NCBI RefSeq assembly: GCF_025717555.1
Contig: NZ_JAJIRP010000003.1
Span: 372,001 to 436,000, forward strand
Length of the DNA stretch: 64,000 bases
Source of the DNA: Paucibacter sp. B2R-40
Lineage (GTDB): Bacteria > Pseudomonadota > Gammaproteobacteria > Burkholderiales > Burkholderiaceae_C
Direction of reading: 5' to 3'
Both the position numbers and the translations under genes were made by a program. The notes under the pieces were generated by a model. The model made no database searches and had not been told where the DNA came from. It worked only from the letters and a program-made list of their open reading frames with translations. Within the stretch, counting starts at the first letter, position 1; the number at the start of each line of letters is the position of its first letter. Positions 35,752-43,320 of the stretch are shown in pieces.

Positions 35752-36348
35752 CTACTTTTTGGGAAATCCAGGCAGCCCTGGAATGCCCGGGAAGAGCGCA
35801 GACGCCTGCTGAATCTGCTCCTGCATTTTTTCTTGCATCTGCGAAATCAAGGTCTTTGACTGCTCGGCATAGCCACCCAGCAATCCCTGCATCATTGGCG
35901 CTTGAGCACCAAGGAATTGCGTCCACAACTCGGGACTGAAGGCCAAACCCTTGCTTTGCTCGGCGAACTTGGTCTGCAAGTCGCCGAAGCTCTGCACATT
36001 CTTTTCCAGATAGTCACCCATCACGCCTTGCATCGCATGGCCGTAAAAACGAATGATCTGCTCCAGCGCGGCGGTGCTGAACATCGGCACACCGCCGGTT
36101 TCCTCTTCCAGAATGATCTGCAGCAGGATGCTGCGCGTCAGGTCTTCGCTCGTTTTGGCGTCGCGCACCTCGAAAGCCTGACCGGCGAACACCATCTTCT
36201 TGACATCGGCCAAGGTGATGTAGCTGCTGGTTTGAGTGTCATAGAGACGCCGATTCGGATACTTCTTGAGCACGCGAACGCCGCTGTTCTGCTCTGCTCC
36301 CGCCTCTTGCGCCGAGCTTCCCGCGGCCTTTTTGCGGGCAGTAACCAT
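35752..36348 (-). CDS. phaR: Polyhydroxyalkanoate synthesis repressor PhaR
   Basis: 198 residues. The N-terminal DNA/PHB-binding domain has [11 protein letters not shown] and [12 protein letters not shown], followed by the PHB-accumulation domain with [12 protein letters not shown] and [20 protein letters not shown]. The C-terminal half is helical and Gln/Met-rich ([15 protein letters not shown]), ending with a Gly/Pro stretch. It senses PHB and represses phasin and PHB genes, so the organism probably stores PHB, although no pha synthesis gene is in the window. The start is set by GAGGAG six bases before the ATG. An AAGGGG/CCCCTT palindrome lies about 135 bp upstream. Confidence 0.95.
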   Translation of the reverse strand: MVTARKKAAGSSAQEAGAEQNSGVRVLKKYPNRRLYDTQTSSYITLADVKKMVFAGQAFEVRDAKTSEDLTRSILLQIILEEETGGVPMFSTAALEQIIRFYGHAMQGVMGDYLEKNVQSFGDLQTKFAEQSKGLAFSPELWTQFLGAQAPMMQGLLGGYAEQSKTLISQMQEKMQEQIQQASALFPGIPGLPGFPKK

Positions 36349-36482
36349 GGACAACTCCTCTTCGATTCGATTAGCGGCAGCGCTTTAGACGCCGCGCCTA
36401 GGGCCCTCTGCCGAGCAGGGCTGTCATTGCATCAATTTGTGCAGGTGCAACAATATTCTAGAAGACGCCCACAGGCATTCCG

Positions 36483-36498
36483 AAGGGGATTACCCCTT
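36483..36498. promoter_or_regulatory. AAGGGGATTACCCCTT palindrome upstream of phaR
   Basis: Six-base perfect arms flank ATTA. It is the only strong element in the interval 36349-36587 upstream of phaR, which otherwise holds no gene. Related sequences occur upstream of tonB (12909) and of the TonB-dependent receptor gene (16684). Confidence 0.4.
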
Positions 36499-36587
36499 AG
36501 GCAGGGCCTTTTTGGAGTACATGTCCAAGACGCGACCACCAACCAGCATGGCGTAAGAACCCAGATCTGAAAGCGGGCCGCAAAGCA

Positions 36588-36623
36588 AAAAGCCCGACAG
36601 ATCTGCGATCTACCGGGCTTCTT
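36588..36623 (-). terminator. Intrinsic terminator after tRNA-Val
   Basis: On the minus strand AAGCCCGGTAGATC pairs with GATCTGTCGGGCTT (imperfect centre), followed by TTTTTG. It lies about 36 bases downstream of the tRNA 3' end. Confidence 0.75.
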
Positions 36624-36659
36624 ATTTCAACGTTACTTGAAGGTAACGCCTACCTAATT

Positions 36660-36736
36660 TGGTAGGCGCGATTGGACTCGAACCAACGACCCCCACCATG
36701 TCAAGGTGGTGCTCTAACCAGCTGAGCTACGCGCCT
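36660..36736 (-). tRNA. tRNA-Val (anticodon GAC), CCA encoded
   Basis: Read on the minus strand. The acceptor stem AGGCGCG pairs with CGCGCCT, then A73 and an encoded CCA (36660-36662). The D arm is GCTCAGCTGGTTAGAGC. The anticodon loop CTTGACA holds GAC between CCACC and GGTGG arms. The T arm is GTTGG-TTCGAGT-CCAAT. From the D arm to the T arm it is nearly identical to what I recall of E. coli tRNA-Val(GAC), while the acceptor differs in a compensated way. The 77-nt length is normal. It lies 58 bases downstream of relA on the same strand. Confidence 0.95.
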
Positions 36737-36794
36737 CAAGAGCTTCGCAGTATAGCCCGCTTTTCGCGGGTCCGCAAGAATTTTTGCAAATCAT

Positions 36795-39098
36795 TCATTT
36801 TCTTCTTGCTGAACGTACACCGTTGACCGTAGCTACATGGCGCAGCACTTGGGCCAATCGCCCTGAATCCGCCACTTCTACGGTGAAATTGGTCCACGTG
36901 GTGCCGCTACGCGCGGCCCTCACGGAGCTCTTGAGTGCTTGCGTATTGACGGCCACCACATTCATTTTTTCCTTCGAAAACACCTCCAGCACGTCACGCA
37001 GCAGCCCTTGGCGCTCACTCGACTCCACGATCACATCGACCGGATACTGCGCCGCGCCAGGACCCTTGACGCCCTGCTCGCCCGGTCGACCGCCCCACTC
37101 CACCTCGATCACCCGTTCGCCAGCCAAGGCCGCCATTTGCCTGAAGTTGCTGCAATCACGCCGGTGAATCGCGACGCCCTTGCCGCGCGTCACATAACCG
37201 CCAATCGCATCGGGTGGCGCGGGCCGGCAGCAGCGCGCCAAATTGGTCAGCAGGGAATCGACCCCCACCACCAAGACCCCGCCGCGCGGTGCTGTAGCTC
37301 CGGCCTTGCTGCGGCGCTGAGCGAGCAACTCGTCGCTATCGGCCTCGGGCACCGGCGGGCGCAACAACTGCTCGATATTGCGCAGCGAATACTCGTCCTT
37401 GCCGACCACTTCAAACAAGGCGTCGGCATTTTTAAAGCCAAGCCTGCCGGCCAGATCTTCCAGTTTGACCGCCGTCTTGCCTTCGCGCTGCAAGAGCTTC
37501 TCGACAGCCTCGCGGCCCCGCGCTGCGGTCTGGCGCTGCGCCATCGCGTTGAACCAGGCCCGCACCTTGGTGCGTGAACGCTGGCTTTGCAAAAAACCCA
37601 GCTCGACGTTGAGCCAATCCAACGACGGCCCGCCCTCTTTGGCGGCCGTCACCTCAACCGTTTGTCCGCTCTTGAGCGGTGTATTCAGCGGCACCATCGC
37701 GCCGTCCACCTTGGCACCTCGGCAGCGGTGCCCCAGGTCGGTGTGAACGGCGTAGGCAAAGTCGATCGGCGTTGCGCCCGCAGCAAGCTCAACAATGGAG
37801 GCCTGTGGAGTGAAGACATAGATGCGGTCATCGAATACCGCACTGGCCTCGGCACTCGCCTCGGCCTCCACAAAATCACGCTCCCAAGCCAAGAGTTGGC
37901 GCAGCACTGCCTTGCGGGCCTGCGCGACCTGCTCCTCGAAGTCACCGGCCGCACTAACGCCGGCATAGCCCCGCGCACCGGCCTCTTTGTAGGCCCAATG
38001 CGCGGCTACGCCATGCTCGGCATGTTCATGCATCGCCGCTGTGCGGATCTGCACCTCCATCGCTCGGCCATCGGCGCCCAGCACCACCGTATGGAGCGAC
38101 TGATAACCATTTGGCTTGGGTCGGGCGATGTAGTCATCGAACTCACCGTCGACCGGCGTGTAGACCTCATGCAAGCGGCTCAGCACCGCATAACAGTCGG
38201 CCACAGCGGGCACCACCACGCGCAGCGCACGCAGGTCAAACACACGCTCCAGACCCAAGCCCTTGCCCTGCATTTTTTTATGAATGCTGTAGAGATGCTT
38301 GGGCCGCCCCTGAACCTGTGCCTCGATACCGAGCGCCAGCAAATCCGCCTGCAGCGCGGCACGCGCGGCCTCAATGCTCTGTTCTCGGCCCAGCCTTTTT
38401 TCGTCCAGCGCGCGCGCGAGTTCACGGTAGGCTTGCGGCTGCAGGAAGCGAAAGGACAAATCCTCCAGCTCCCACTTGATTTGCCAGATACCCAAACGGT
38501 TGGCCAGCGGCGCAAACACTTGCAGCGACTCGGCCGCCAAGCTGCCTGGGCAAGCCTGCTTAGACAAGGCGAAGAAGCGCAATGTCTGCAATCGCGAAGC
38601 CAGCCGCAAAAGCACTACGCGCAGATCGCGCGAGAAGGCCAGCAACATCTTGCGCACCCGCTCGGTCTGCTCGGCGCGATCCGAGGCCAGCACCCGCGCT
38701 TCGCGTGCGGCACGCTGAATCTGCACCAGCTTGCGCGTGTGCATGACCAAGCTTGCGTACGACTCGCCAAAGGCCTTGCTGACCAACTCCTCAGGGCGGG
38801 TCAGAAAGTCACCCGCGTAAACCAAATATGAGGCCGCCTGCATGGCCGGCGCTGCGCCTATGCCGGCCAAAATCGCGGCCACACCGTCGGCATGGACCAG
38901 CGCTTCCTCGCCCGTGTCCAACAACTGGCCTGCCAGCAAGGGCTCCGCAAAGGCCCGTGCCCTGGCCACCGCGTCCAGCGCCGGAATATCGGGCGTCGGC
39001 GCACACCCGACCGGCGTCAGCTCAAGCGCCGGCGACGCCTCCAGCAAACTCACGATCGCTGCGGTCTGCGCCTGCCCCGCCTGTGAACCCGTCTTCAT
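36795..39098 (-). CDS. relA: RelA-type (p)ppGpp synthetase
   Basis: 767 residues. An N-terminal HD-like region (about 30-190) lacks the HDxxED metal motif of active hydrolases (the corresponding part reads YLVYAGDFLTRPEELV), so the protein is probably synthetase-only. The synthetase domain has RVFDLRALRVVV, GEFDDYIARPKPNGYQSLHT and EVQIRTAAMHEHAEHG. TGS (VFTPQASIVELAAGATPIDF) follows, then a zinc-finger-like region with RCCRPAPPDAIGGYVTRGKG and a C-terminal ACT domain. It makes (p)ppGpp on starved ribosomes. The start overlaps the stop of the alpha/beta hydrolase gene by 4 bases. Confidence 0.93.
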   Translation of the reverse strand: MKTGSQAGQAQTAAIVSLLEASPALELTPVGCAPTPDIPALDAVARARAFAEPLLAGQLLDTGEEALVHADGVAAILAGIGAAPAMQAASYLVYAGDFLTRPEELVSKAFGESYASLVMHTRKLVQIQRAAREARVLASDRAEQTERVRKMLLAFSRDLRVVLLRLASRLQTLRFFALSKQACPGSLAAESLQVFAPLANRLGIWQIKWELEDLSFRFLQPQAYRELARALDEKRLGREQSIEAARAALQADLLALGIEAQVQGRPKHLYSIHKKMQGKGLGLERVFDLRALRVVVPAVADCYAVLSRLHEVYTPVDGEFDDYIARPKPNGYQSLHTVVLGADGRAMEVQIRTAAMHEHAEHGVAAHWAYKEAGARGYAGVSAAGDFEEQVAQARKAVLRQLLAWERDFVEAEASAEASAVFDDRIYVFTPQASIVELAAGATPIDFAYAVHTDLGHRCRGAKVDGAMVPLNTPLKSGQTVEVTAAKEGGPSLDWLNVELGFLQSQRSRTKVRAWFNAMAQRQTAARGREAVEKLLQREGKTAVKLEDLAGRLGFKNADALFEVVGKDEYSLRNIEQLLRPPVPEADSDELLAQRRSKAGATAPRGGVLVVGVDSLLTNLARCCRPAPPDAIGGYVTRGKGVAIHRRDCSNFRQMAALAGERVIEVEWGGRPGEQGVKGPGAAQYPVDVIVESSERQGLLRDVLEVFSKEKMNVVAVNTQALKSSVRAARSGTTWTNFTVEVADSGRLAQVLRHVATVNGVRSARRK

Positions 39099-40036
39099 AC
39101 TGCTCCAAAAAACTCCCGCACGACCTCGATTTGATCGGCTTGCACCAGCGTAGGCGCGTGACCAACGCCGGCGAACTCATGCAGTTGTGCCCGCGGCCCG
39201 CGCTGCGTCATGGCCTGCGCAGTTGCGCTGGAGAGCAGATCAGAATCGGCACCGCGCAGCAGCAGAGTCGGGCAAGTCAGGCTGTCATAGGCCTGCCAGA
39301 GCGCGGCCGTGCCGGCCTCCGCCGCCTCACGCGAGACTTGCGCAAAAGGTGCGGCCAGTTGCGGGTCATAGTGCAGGCACACTCCGCCGGCGCCTCCTTG
39401 AACGGGCTTGAACATCGGCGCCGACAGCGCCGCCCATTGCGCCGCACTGTGTGGGCCAAAGCCTTGCGAGATGCTGGACAAATAGGCCGCGCCCTGCTCC
39501 AGCGAATCAAAGCTCATGTGCTGGCCCAAGTAACTGCCGATGCGCTGCAAGGCCTCGAAACCCAGCTCCGGACCGACATCGTTCAAGACCATGCGGCGCA
39601 CCAAACTGATCGCTGTACCTGCTTTATCTGCTTTACCTGCTTTACCTGCAGTATCCGACGATGCCGGCAAGGCCGCCAAACCCATGCCGATCAGCCCGCC
39701 CATCGAGGTGCCGACCCAATCGACCTGCTCCACATCCAGTCGCGCCAGCAGCACCACCATATCGGCCACATAGGTGGGGATTTGGTAGCCAAAGGGCTGA
39801 GGCAGCCAGTCCGAGCGCCCGCGGCCGGCCACGTCGGGGCATATCACCCGGTGGCTCTCGCTCATGCGGCGGGCCAGAGCATCAAAGTCGCGTCCCTGGC
39901 GGGTCAGGCCGTGCACACACACCAAGACCGGCGCCTTCGCTGCGGCTGCACCACTGCAAGCCCATTCCCAATAAGCCATGCGACGCAGCCCGGCGCTGCC
40001 CAGGCATTGCACGAATTTCAGTTGCGGCTCTGTCAT
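39095..40036 (-). CDS. Alpha/beta hydrolase
   Basis: 313 residues. The oxyanion-hole region VCVHGLTRQGRDFDAL, the nucleophile elbow VGTSMGGLIGM and the catalytic His in FAGVGHAPTL match the alpha/beta hydrolase fold; the acid is probably in LLLRGADSDLLS. Substrate unknown. A nine-base tandem repeat in the gene encodes an AGKAGKADKAGT insertion between the elbow and the next strand (near residue 133). Coupled to relA by a 4-base overlap. Confidence 0.88.
   Translation of the reverse strand: MTEPQLKFVQCLGSAGLRRMAYWEWACSGAAAAKAPVLVCVHGLTRQGRDFDALARRMSESHRVICPDVAGRGRSDWLPQPFGYQIPTYVADMVVLLARLDVEQVDWVGTSMGGLIGMGLAALPASSDTAGKAGKADKAGTAISLVRRMVLNDVGPELGFEALQRIGSYLGQHMSFDSLEQGAAYLSSISQGFGPHSAAQWAALSAPMFKPVQGGAGGVCLHYDPQLAAPFAQVSREAAEAGTAALWQAYDSLTCPTLLLRGADSDLLSSATAQAMTQRGPRAQLHEFAGVGHAPTLVQADQIEVVREFFGAV
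39612..39656. repeat. Nine-base in-frame tandem repeat within the alpha/beta hydrolase gene
   Basis: GCTGTACCT, GCTTTATCT, GCTTTACCT and GCTTTACCT are followed by a decayed GCAGTATCC. On the coding strand the unit gives A-G-K or A-D-K triplets. The copy number could change by slippage without altering the frame. Confidence 0.8.
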
Positions 40037-40084
40037 TTTTACGGCCCTCCTCGCCTCATCCTAACAAGGCGCTTGATGCCACGC

Positions 40085-40786
40085 TCACCGCGCCGTCATC
40101 AGCACCGAGCCATTCACCGTCACGCTGACCGAGGCCTTGCCCGCCTCTACCGGCAAGGCCTCATCGGCCGACGCGGCCATCGCCTTGAAGCGCATGGGCG
40201 GCGCGGACATCGGCATATTGCCCGGGTCAGAACTGTTGACGGTAACTTCTCCGATCGAGTAGCCATTGAAGCCAAACTGCCTGGCGTAATCGGCGGCGCG
40301 CGCCTTGAAGTGCGCAATCGCCTGCGCCGTCACCTCACCCTCGACCTTCTCGCGCTGCTCCTTGGACAAGCTATAGCCGACACGGGCAATGCTCATGCTG
40401 CTGATACGACCGCTCAGCTGCGCGATCGCGGCGACGTCCTTACCCTCCACCAGCAGCTCCGCATTGCCTTGCCAGCCATTGATGCCCCCCTTAGCCGCAT
40501 AACGCGGGTACAGCGAGAAATTACCGGTTTGCACTTCCACCTGACCCGGCCGGGCAATTTTGCGAGCCTCGGCCAAGGCGGCGTCGAGTGCCTGCTTCAA
40601 CTGAGCTTGCACCACGGCCGCATCGCTGCCTTCCTTGCTGGTCGAAAAGGCAATGCCCAGCACATCACGCGTAACCTCCACGCTGGCATTGGCCGTCAGG
40701 TTGAGGCGGTCTCTGGGTAAAGCATCGGGCGCTGCACAGGCGCCGCCGGCCAAGGTCAGCAACCCAAGATAAATGATTGTTTTCAT
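40085..40786 (-). CDS. SIMPL (DUF541) domain periplasmic protein
   Basis: 233 residues with a signal sequence (IIYLGLLTLAGGACA). The SIMPL domain has LNLTANASVEVTRDVLGIAF, the region WQGNAELLVEGKDVAAIAQL and ARAADYARQFGF, ending with ASVSVTVNGSVLM. Family members (YggE, BP26) are periplasmic, ring-forming proteins linked to stress tolerance; the mechanism is not established. TTGGAG precedes the chosen ATG; an open frame extends 17 codons upstream. It is divergent from the response-regulator gene. Confidence 0.9.
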   Translation of the reverse strand: MKTIIYLGLLTLAGGACAAPDALPRDRLNLTANASVEVTRDVLGIAFSTSKEGSDAAVVQAQLKQALDAALAEARKIARPGQVEVQTGNFSLYPRYAAKGGINGWQGNAELLVEGKDVAAIAQLSGRISSMSIARVGYSLSKEQREKVEGEVTAQAIAHFKARAADYARQFGFNGYSIGEVTVNSSDPGNMPMSAPPMRFKAMAASADEALPVEAGKASVSVTVNGSVLMTAR

Positions 40787-40954
40787 GACACTCCAAATTT
40801 TGACTGACAGCGCATTGCGCCCAAGGACGCGCAGCATTGCACGGAATCGGCTTGGGCCAAGACCAAGATGTTAATGAACTGTAACGAGCCGTCCCTGCGG
40901 CACAGAAATTGGCCAAAAGACACTGACAATGACACTGTTACAAATTGGCAGCAA

Positions 40955-40986
40955 CCAAGACTAACCAGGACTAACAAGGACCAAGG
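40955..40986 (+). repeat. Imperfect 10-bp tandem repeats directly before ompR
   Basis: Three near-copies of the unit AGGACTAACA (AAGACTAACC, AGGACTAACA, AGGACCAAGG) end at the ribosome-binding site of the response-regulator gene. Ten-base spacing in the leader of an OmpR-type gene would suit autoregulation, but a chance duplication is also possible. Confidence 0.4.
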
Positions 40987-40988
40987 CC

Positions 40989-41723
40989 ATGACCAGCACG
41001 CCCCCCGCAAGGCCTAACCGCATCTTGATCGTCGACGATGACGCGCGCATCCGCGACCTGCTGCGCCGCTACCTGAGCCAAGAAGGCTTCGAGGTCTTGC
41101 TGGCCGAGGACGGTCGCGCGCTCAACAAGCAGCTCAGCCGCGAGACCGTGGACCTCATCGTGCTTGACCTGATGCTGCCGGGCGAAGACGGACTGACGAT
41201 CTGCCGCCGCCTGCGCGCCGGCAACGACCTCACGCCCATCATCATGTTGACGGCCAAGGTCGAAGACGTGGACCGCATCGTCGGCCTTGAAGTCGGCGCC
41301 GACGACTATTTGTCCAAGCCCTTCAATCCGCGCGAACTGCTGGCCCGCATCAACGCGGTGCTGCGGCGTCGGCCCGTGATGGAGGCGCCGGGTGCGCCAT
41401 CGCTGGAGGCCATGACGGTCAGTTTCGGCCCGTTTGAATTTGACCTGGCCTTGCGCCGCTTGTCGCGTGGCGGTGAAGCCTTGCCCTTGACCACCGGCGA
41501 GTTCTCGATGCTGAAAGCCTTGGTGCGCCACCCGCGCCAGCCGCTGACCCGCGACAAGCTGGCTCAGCTCGCACGCGGCCGCGACTTCGAGCCCTTTGAT
41601 CGCAGCCTCGATGTGCAGATCTCGCGCTTGCGCAAATTGCTGGAGACCGACCCGGCGCAGCCGCGCTATATCCAGACCGTCTGGGGCGTGGGTTATGTGT
41701 TTGTGCCGGATGAGGCAGTCTGA
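40989..41723 (+). CDS. ompR: OmpR-family response regulator
   Basis: 244 residues. The receiver domain has ILIVDDDARIRDLLRRYL, the phosphorylated Asp in LIVLDLMLPGEDG and the Lys in YLSKPFNPREL. The C-terminal winged helix has LPLTTGEFSMLKALVRHP, SLDVQISRLRKLLE and YIQTVWGVGYVF. It is paired with the histidine kinase gene 138 bp downstream. The RRYL-SQEGF version of the receiver resembles true OmpR closely, so envelope or osmotic regulation is likely, but the regulon is not visible. Confidence 0.93.
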   Translation: MTSTPPARPNRILIVDDDARIRDLLRRYLSQEGFEVLLAEDGRALNKQLSRETVDLIVLDLMLPGEDGLTICRRLRAGNDLTPIIMLTAKVEDVDRIVGLEVGADDYLSKPFNPRELLARINAVLRRRPVMEAPGAPSLEAMTVSFGPFEFDLALRRLSRGGEALPLTTGEFSMLKALVRHPRQPLTRDKLAQLARGRDFEPFDRSLDVQISRLRKLLETDPAQPRYIQTVWGVGYVFVPDEAV

Positions 41724-41787
41724 GTCTATTGATGCCTAGGAGCCCTAGCCGTTCAACCGGCAGCCCCAAGGACGGCGTCTGCCGAAG

Positions 41788-41813
41788 TGATCGCGGGGAA
41801 AGCCCCGTGATCA
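41788..41813 (+). other. Strong RNA hairpin between ompR and envZ
   Basis: TGATCGCGGGG and CCCCGTGATCA form an 11-bp stem with one wobble and an AAAG loop. Two smaller hairpins follow at 41820-41834 and 41838-41851, the last ending just before the kinase ATG. No T-run follows, so it is not a classic terminator. It could lower kinase expression relative to the regulator. Confidence 0.55.
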
Positions 41814-41861
41814 TCGGCGCCCTATCGCAGGGCGGGCCGCTTCTGTGCGGCGGGTGACCTC

Positions 41862-43193
41862 ATGACCCGTCCCCAGCTCGCACTCAATCTGTTTTGGCGC
41901 ACCTTCGCGCTCTTGGCCCTGCTTTTGGCCGGCGGGGTGCTGGCTTGGCAGCAGACCTTCAAGGTGCTGGAAGCCGAACCGCGTGCACTCGAGGCGGCCC
42001 AGCAATTGGCCGGCTTGGTCAATCTGAGCCGGGTCGCCTTGGCCGACACCGACAGCATCAACCGGGTTGCCGTGTTGAGCTCGCTGGCGCGCAGCGAGAC
42101 GGTTCAAGTGCGCGTGGCCGAGGCGCATGACCGCTGGCAGCCCTACGACACCTCCGCCTTCGCCAAGCAACTGGCGGCAGAGATGCGTGGGCGTCTTGGG
42201 CCCGACACCGTGGTGGCGCGCAGCGTCAACGAGGCACCCGGCCTGTGGGTGCGATTCAGCATCGGCGAGGACGCCTACTGGCTGCAGACCAGCGCGCGGC
42301 CTTTCAGCATTGCCGCCTCGGCCAGCAGTTGGTGGCTGCTGATTGCCTTGATCGGCACCGTGCTGGCGTCGGCCGCGATCACCCGGCTGATCAATCAACC
42401 ACTGCGTGACCTGAGCCTGGCCGCCCACCGCATTCGCGAGGGCGAGTACGACTCGGTGCTGGACGAAAGCACGCGCACCAGCGAGATCCGCGATGTCAAT
42501 ATGGGCTTCAACCGGATGGCGCGCGAGTTGGCCAAGATGGAAGAAGACCGCACCGTCATGCTGGCCGGTATTTCGCATGATCTGCGCACCCCCCTGGCCC
42601 GCTTGCGTCTTGAAGCCGAGATGAGTGTGCCGGACGAGCAGGCGCGCCAGTTCATGGCGCAAGACATCGATCAGCTCGACGCCATCATTCACAAATTCAT
42701 GGACTACGCGCGGCCAAGCGAGCTGCAATTGCAGCCGCTGCTGTTGGGCGAGCTGGTCGAGCGGGTCGCGCAGGGTTTTCGCGAGCCACAACAAATCCGG
42801 ATTCACAACGCGGTGCTGTCGGATCTCAAAGTTTGGGCCGACGACACCGAACTCGGTCGCGTGCTGCTGAACCTGTTTGAAAACGCACGTCGCTATGGTC
42901 GCTCGGGCGATGCCGCTGACCAGGCCACCAAGGTCGAAGTGACGGCGACTTTAAGCGGTAATTGGGTGCATTTGCTGGTGCGAGACTTTGGCCGCGGCGT
43001 GCCGGCAGACAAACTTGCCAAACTGACCACGCCCTTCTTTCGCGGTGACGCCGCTCGCACCGCCGCCAATGGCGCGGGCCTCGGGCTGGCCATCGTTGAA
43101 AAGTCAGTCCAGCGCCTGGGCGGCCAACTGGAAATCGGCAATGCCGAAGGTGGCGGTTTGTTCGCGCTGATCAAACTGCAAAAAGCCAGCTAG
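41862..43193 (+). CDS. envZ: EnvZ-like sensor histidine kinase
   Basis: 443 residues. One membrane helix lies at residues 9-28, a periplasmic domain at about 30-150 and a second helix at SSWWLLIALIGTVLASAAIT. A HAMP domain follows, then the H-box GISHDLRTPLARLRLEAEM with the phosphorylated His, the N-box NLFENARRYG, and the G-boxes RDFGRGVP and NGAGLGLAIVEKSV. It phosphorylates the OmpR encoded upstream. The two reading frames do not overlap, unlike many ompR-envZ pairs, but are separated by a structured 138-bp leader. Confidence 0.93.
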   Translation: MTRPQLALNLFWRTFALLALLLAGGVLAWQQTFKVLEAEPRALEAAQQLAGLVNLSRVALADTDSINRVAVLSSLARSETVQVRVAEAHDRWQPYDTSAFAKQLAAEMRGRLGPDTVVARSVNEAPGLWVRFSIGEDAYWLQTSARPFSIAASASSWWLLIALIGTVLASAAITRLINQPLRDLSLAAHRIREGEYDSVLDESTRTSEIRDVNMGFNRMARELAKMEEDRTVMLAGISHDLRTPLARLRLEAEMSVPDEQARQFMAQDIDQLDAIIHKFMDYARPSELQLQPLLLGELVERVAQGFREPQQIRIHNAVLSDLKVWADDTELGRVLLNLFENARRYGRSGDAADQATKVEVTATLSGNWVHLLVRDFGRGVPADKLAKLTTPFFRGDAARTAANGAGLGLAIVEKSVQRLGGQLEIGNAEGGGLFALIKLQKAS

Positions 43194-43320
43194 GCTAAGG
43201 CTAAACCCGCAAGTGTTTGGCCGGCTGGCTGGCTAGAATCCGCGCCATTTGCGCCGGCTTCATCACCCCTTGAAGCGGCACTTGGGGCTACCCGCCCTTG
43301 TTGCACCGCCGACATTCATC

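Noticed and set aside
39619-39650. A short CRISPR-like array
   Set aside because: The units are nine bases with no spacers and lie inside a coding frame.
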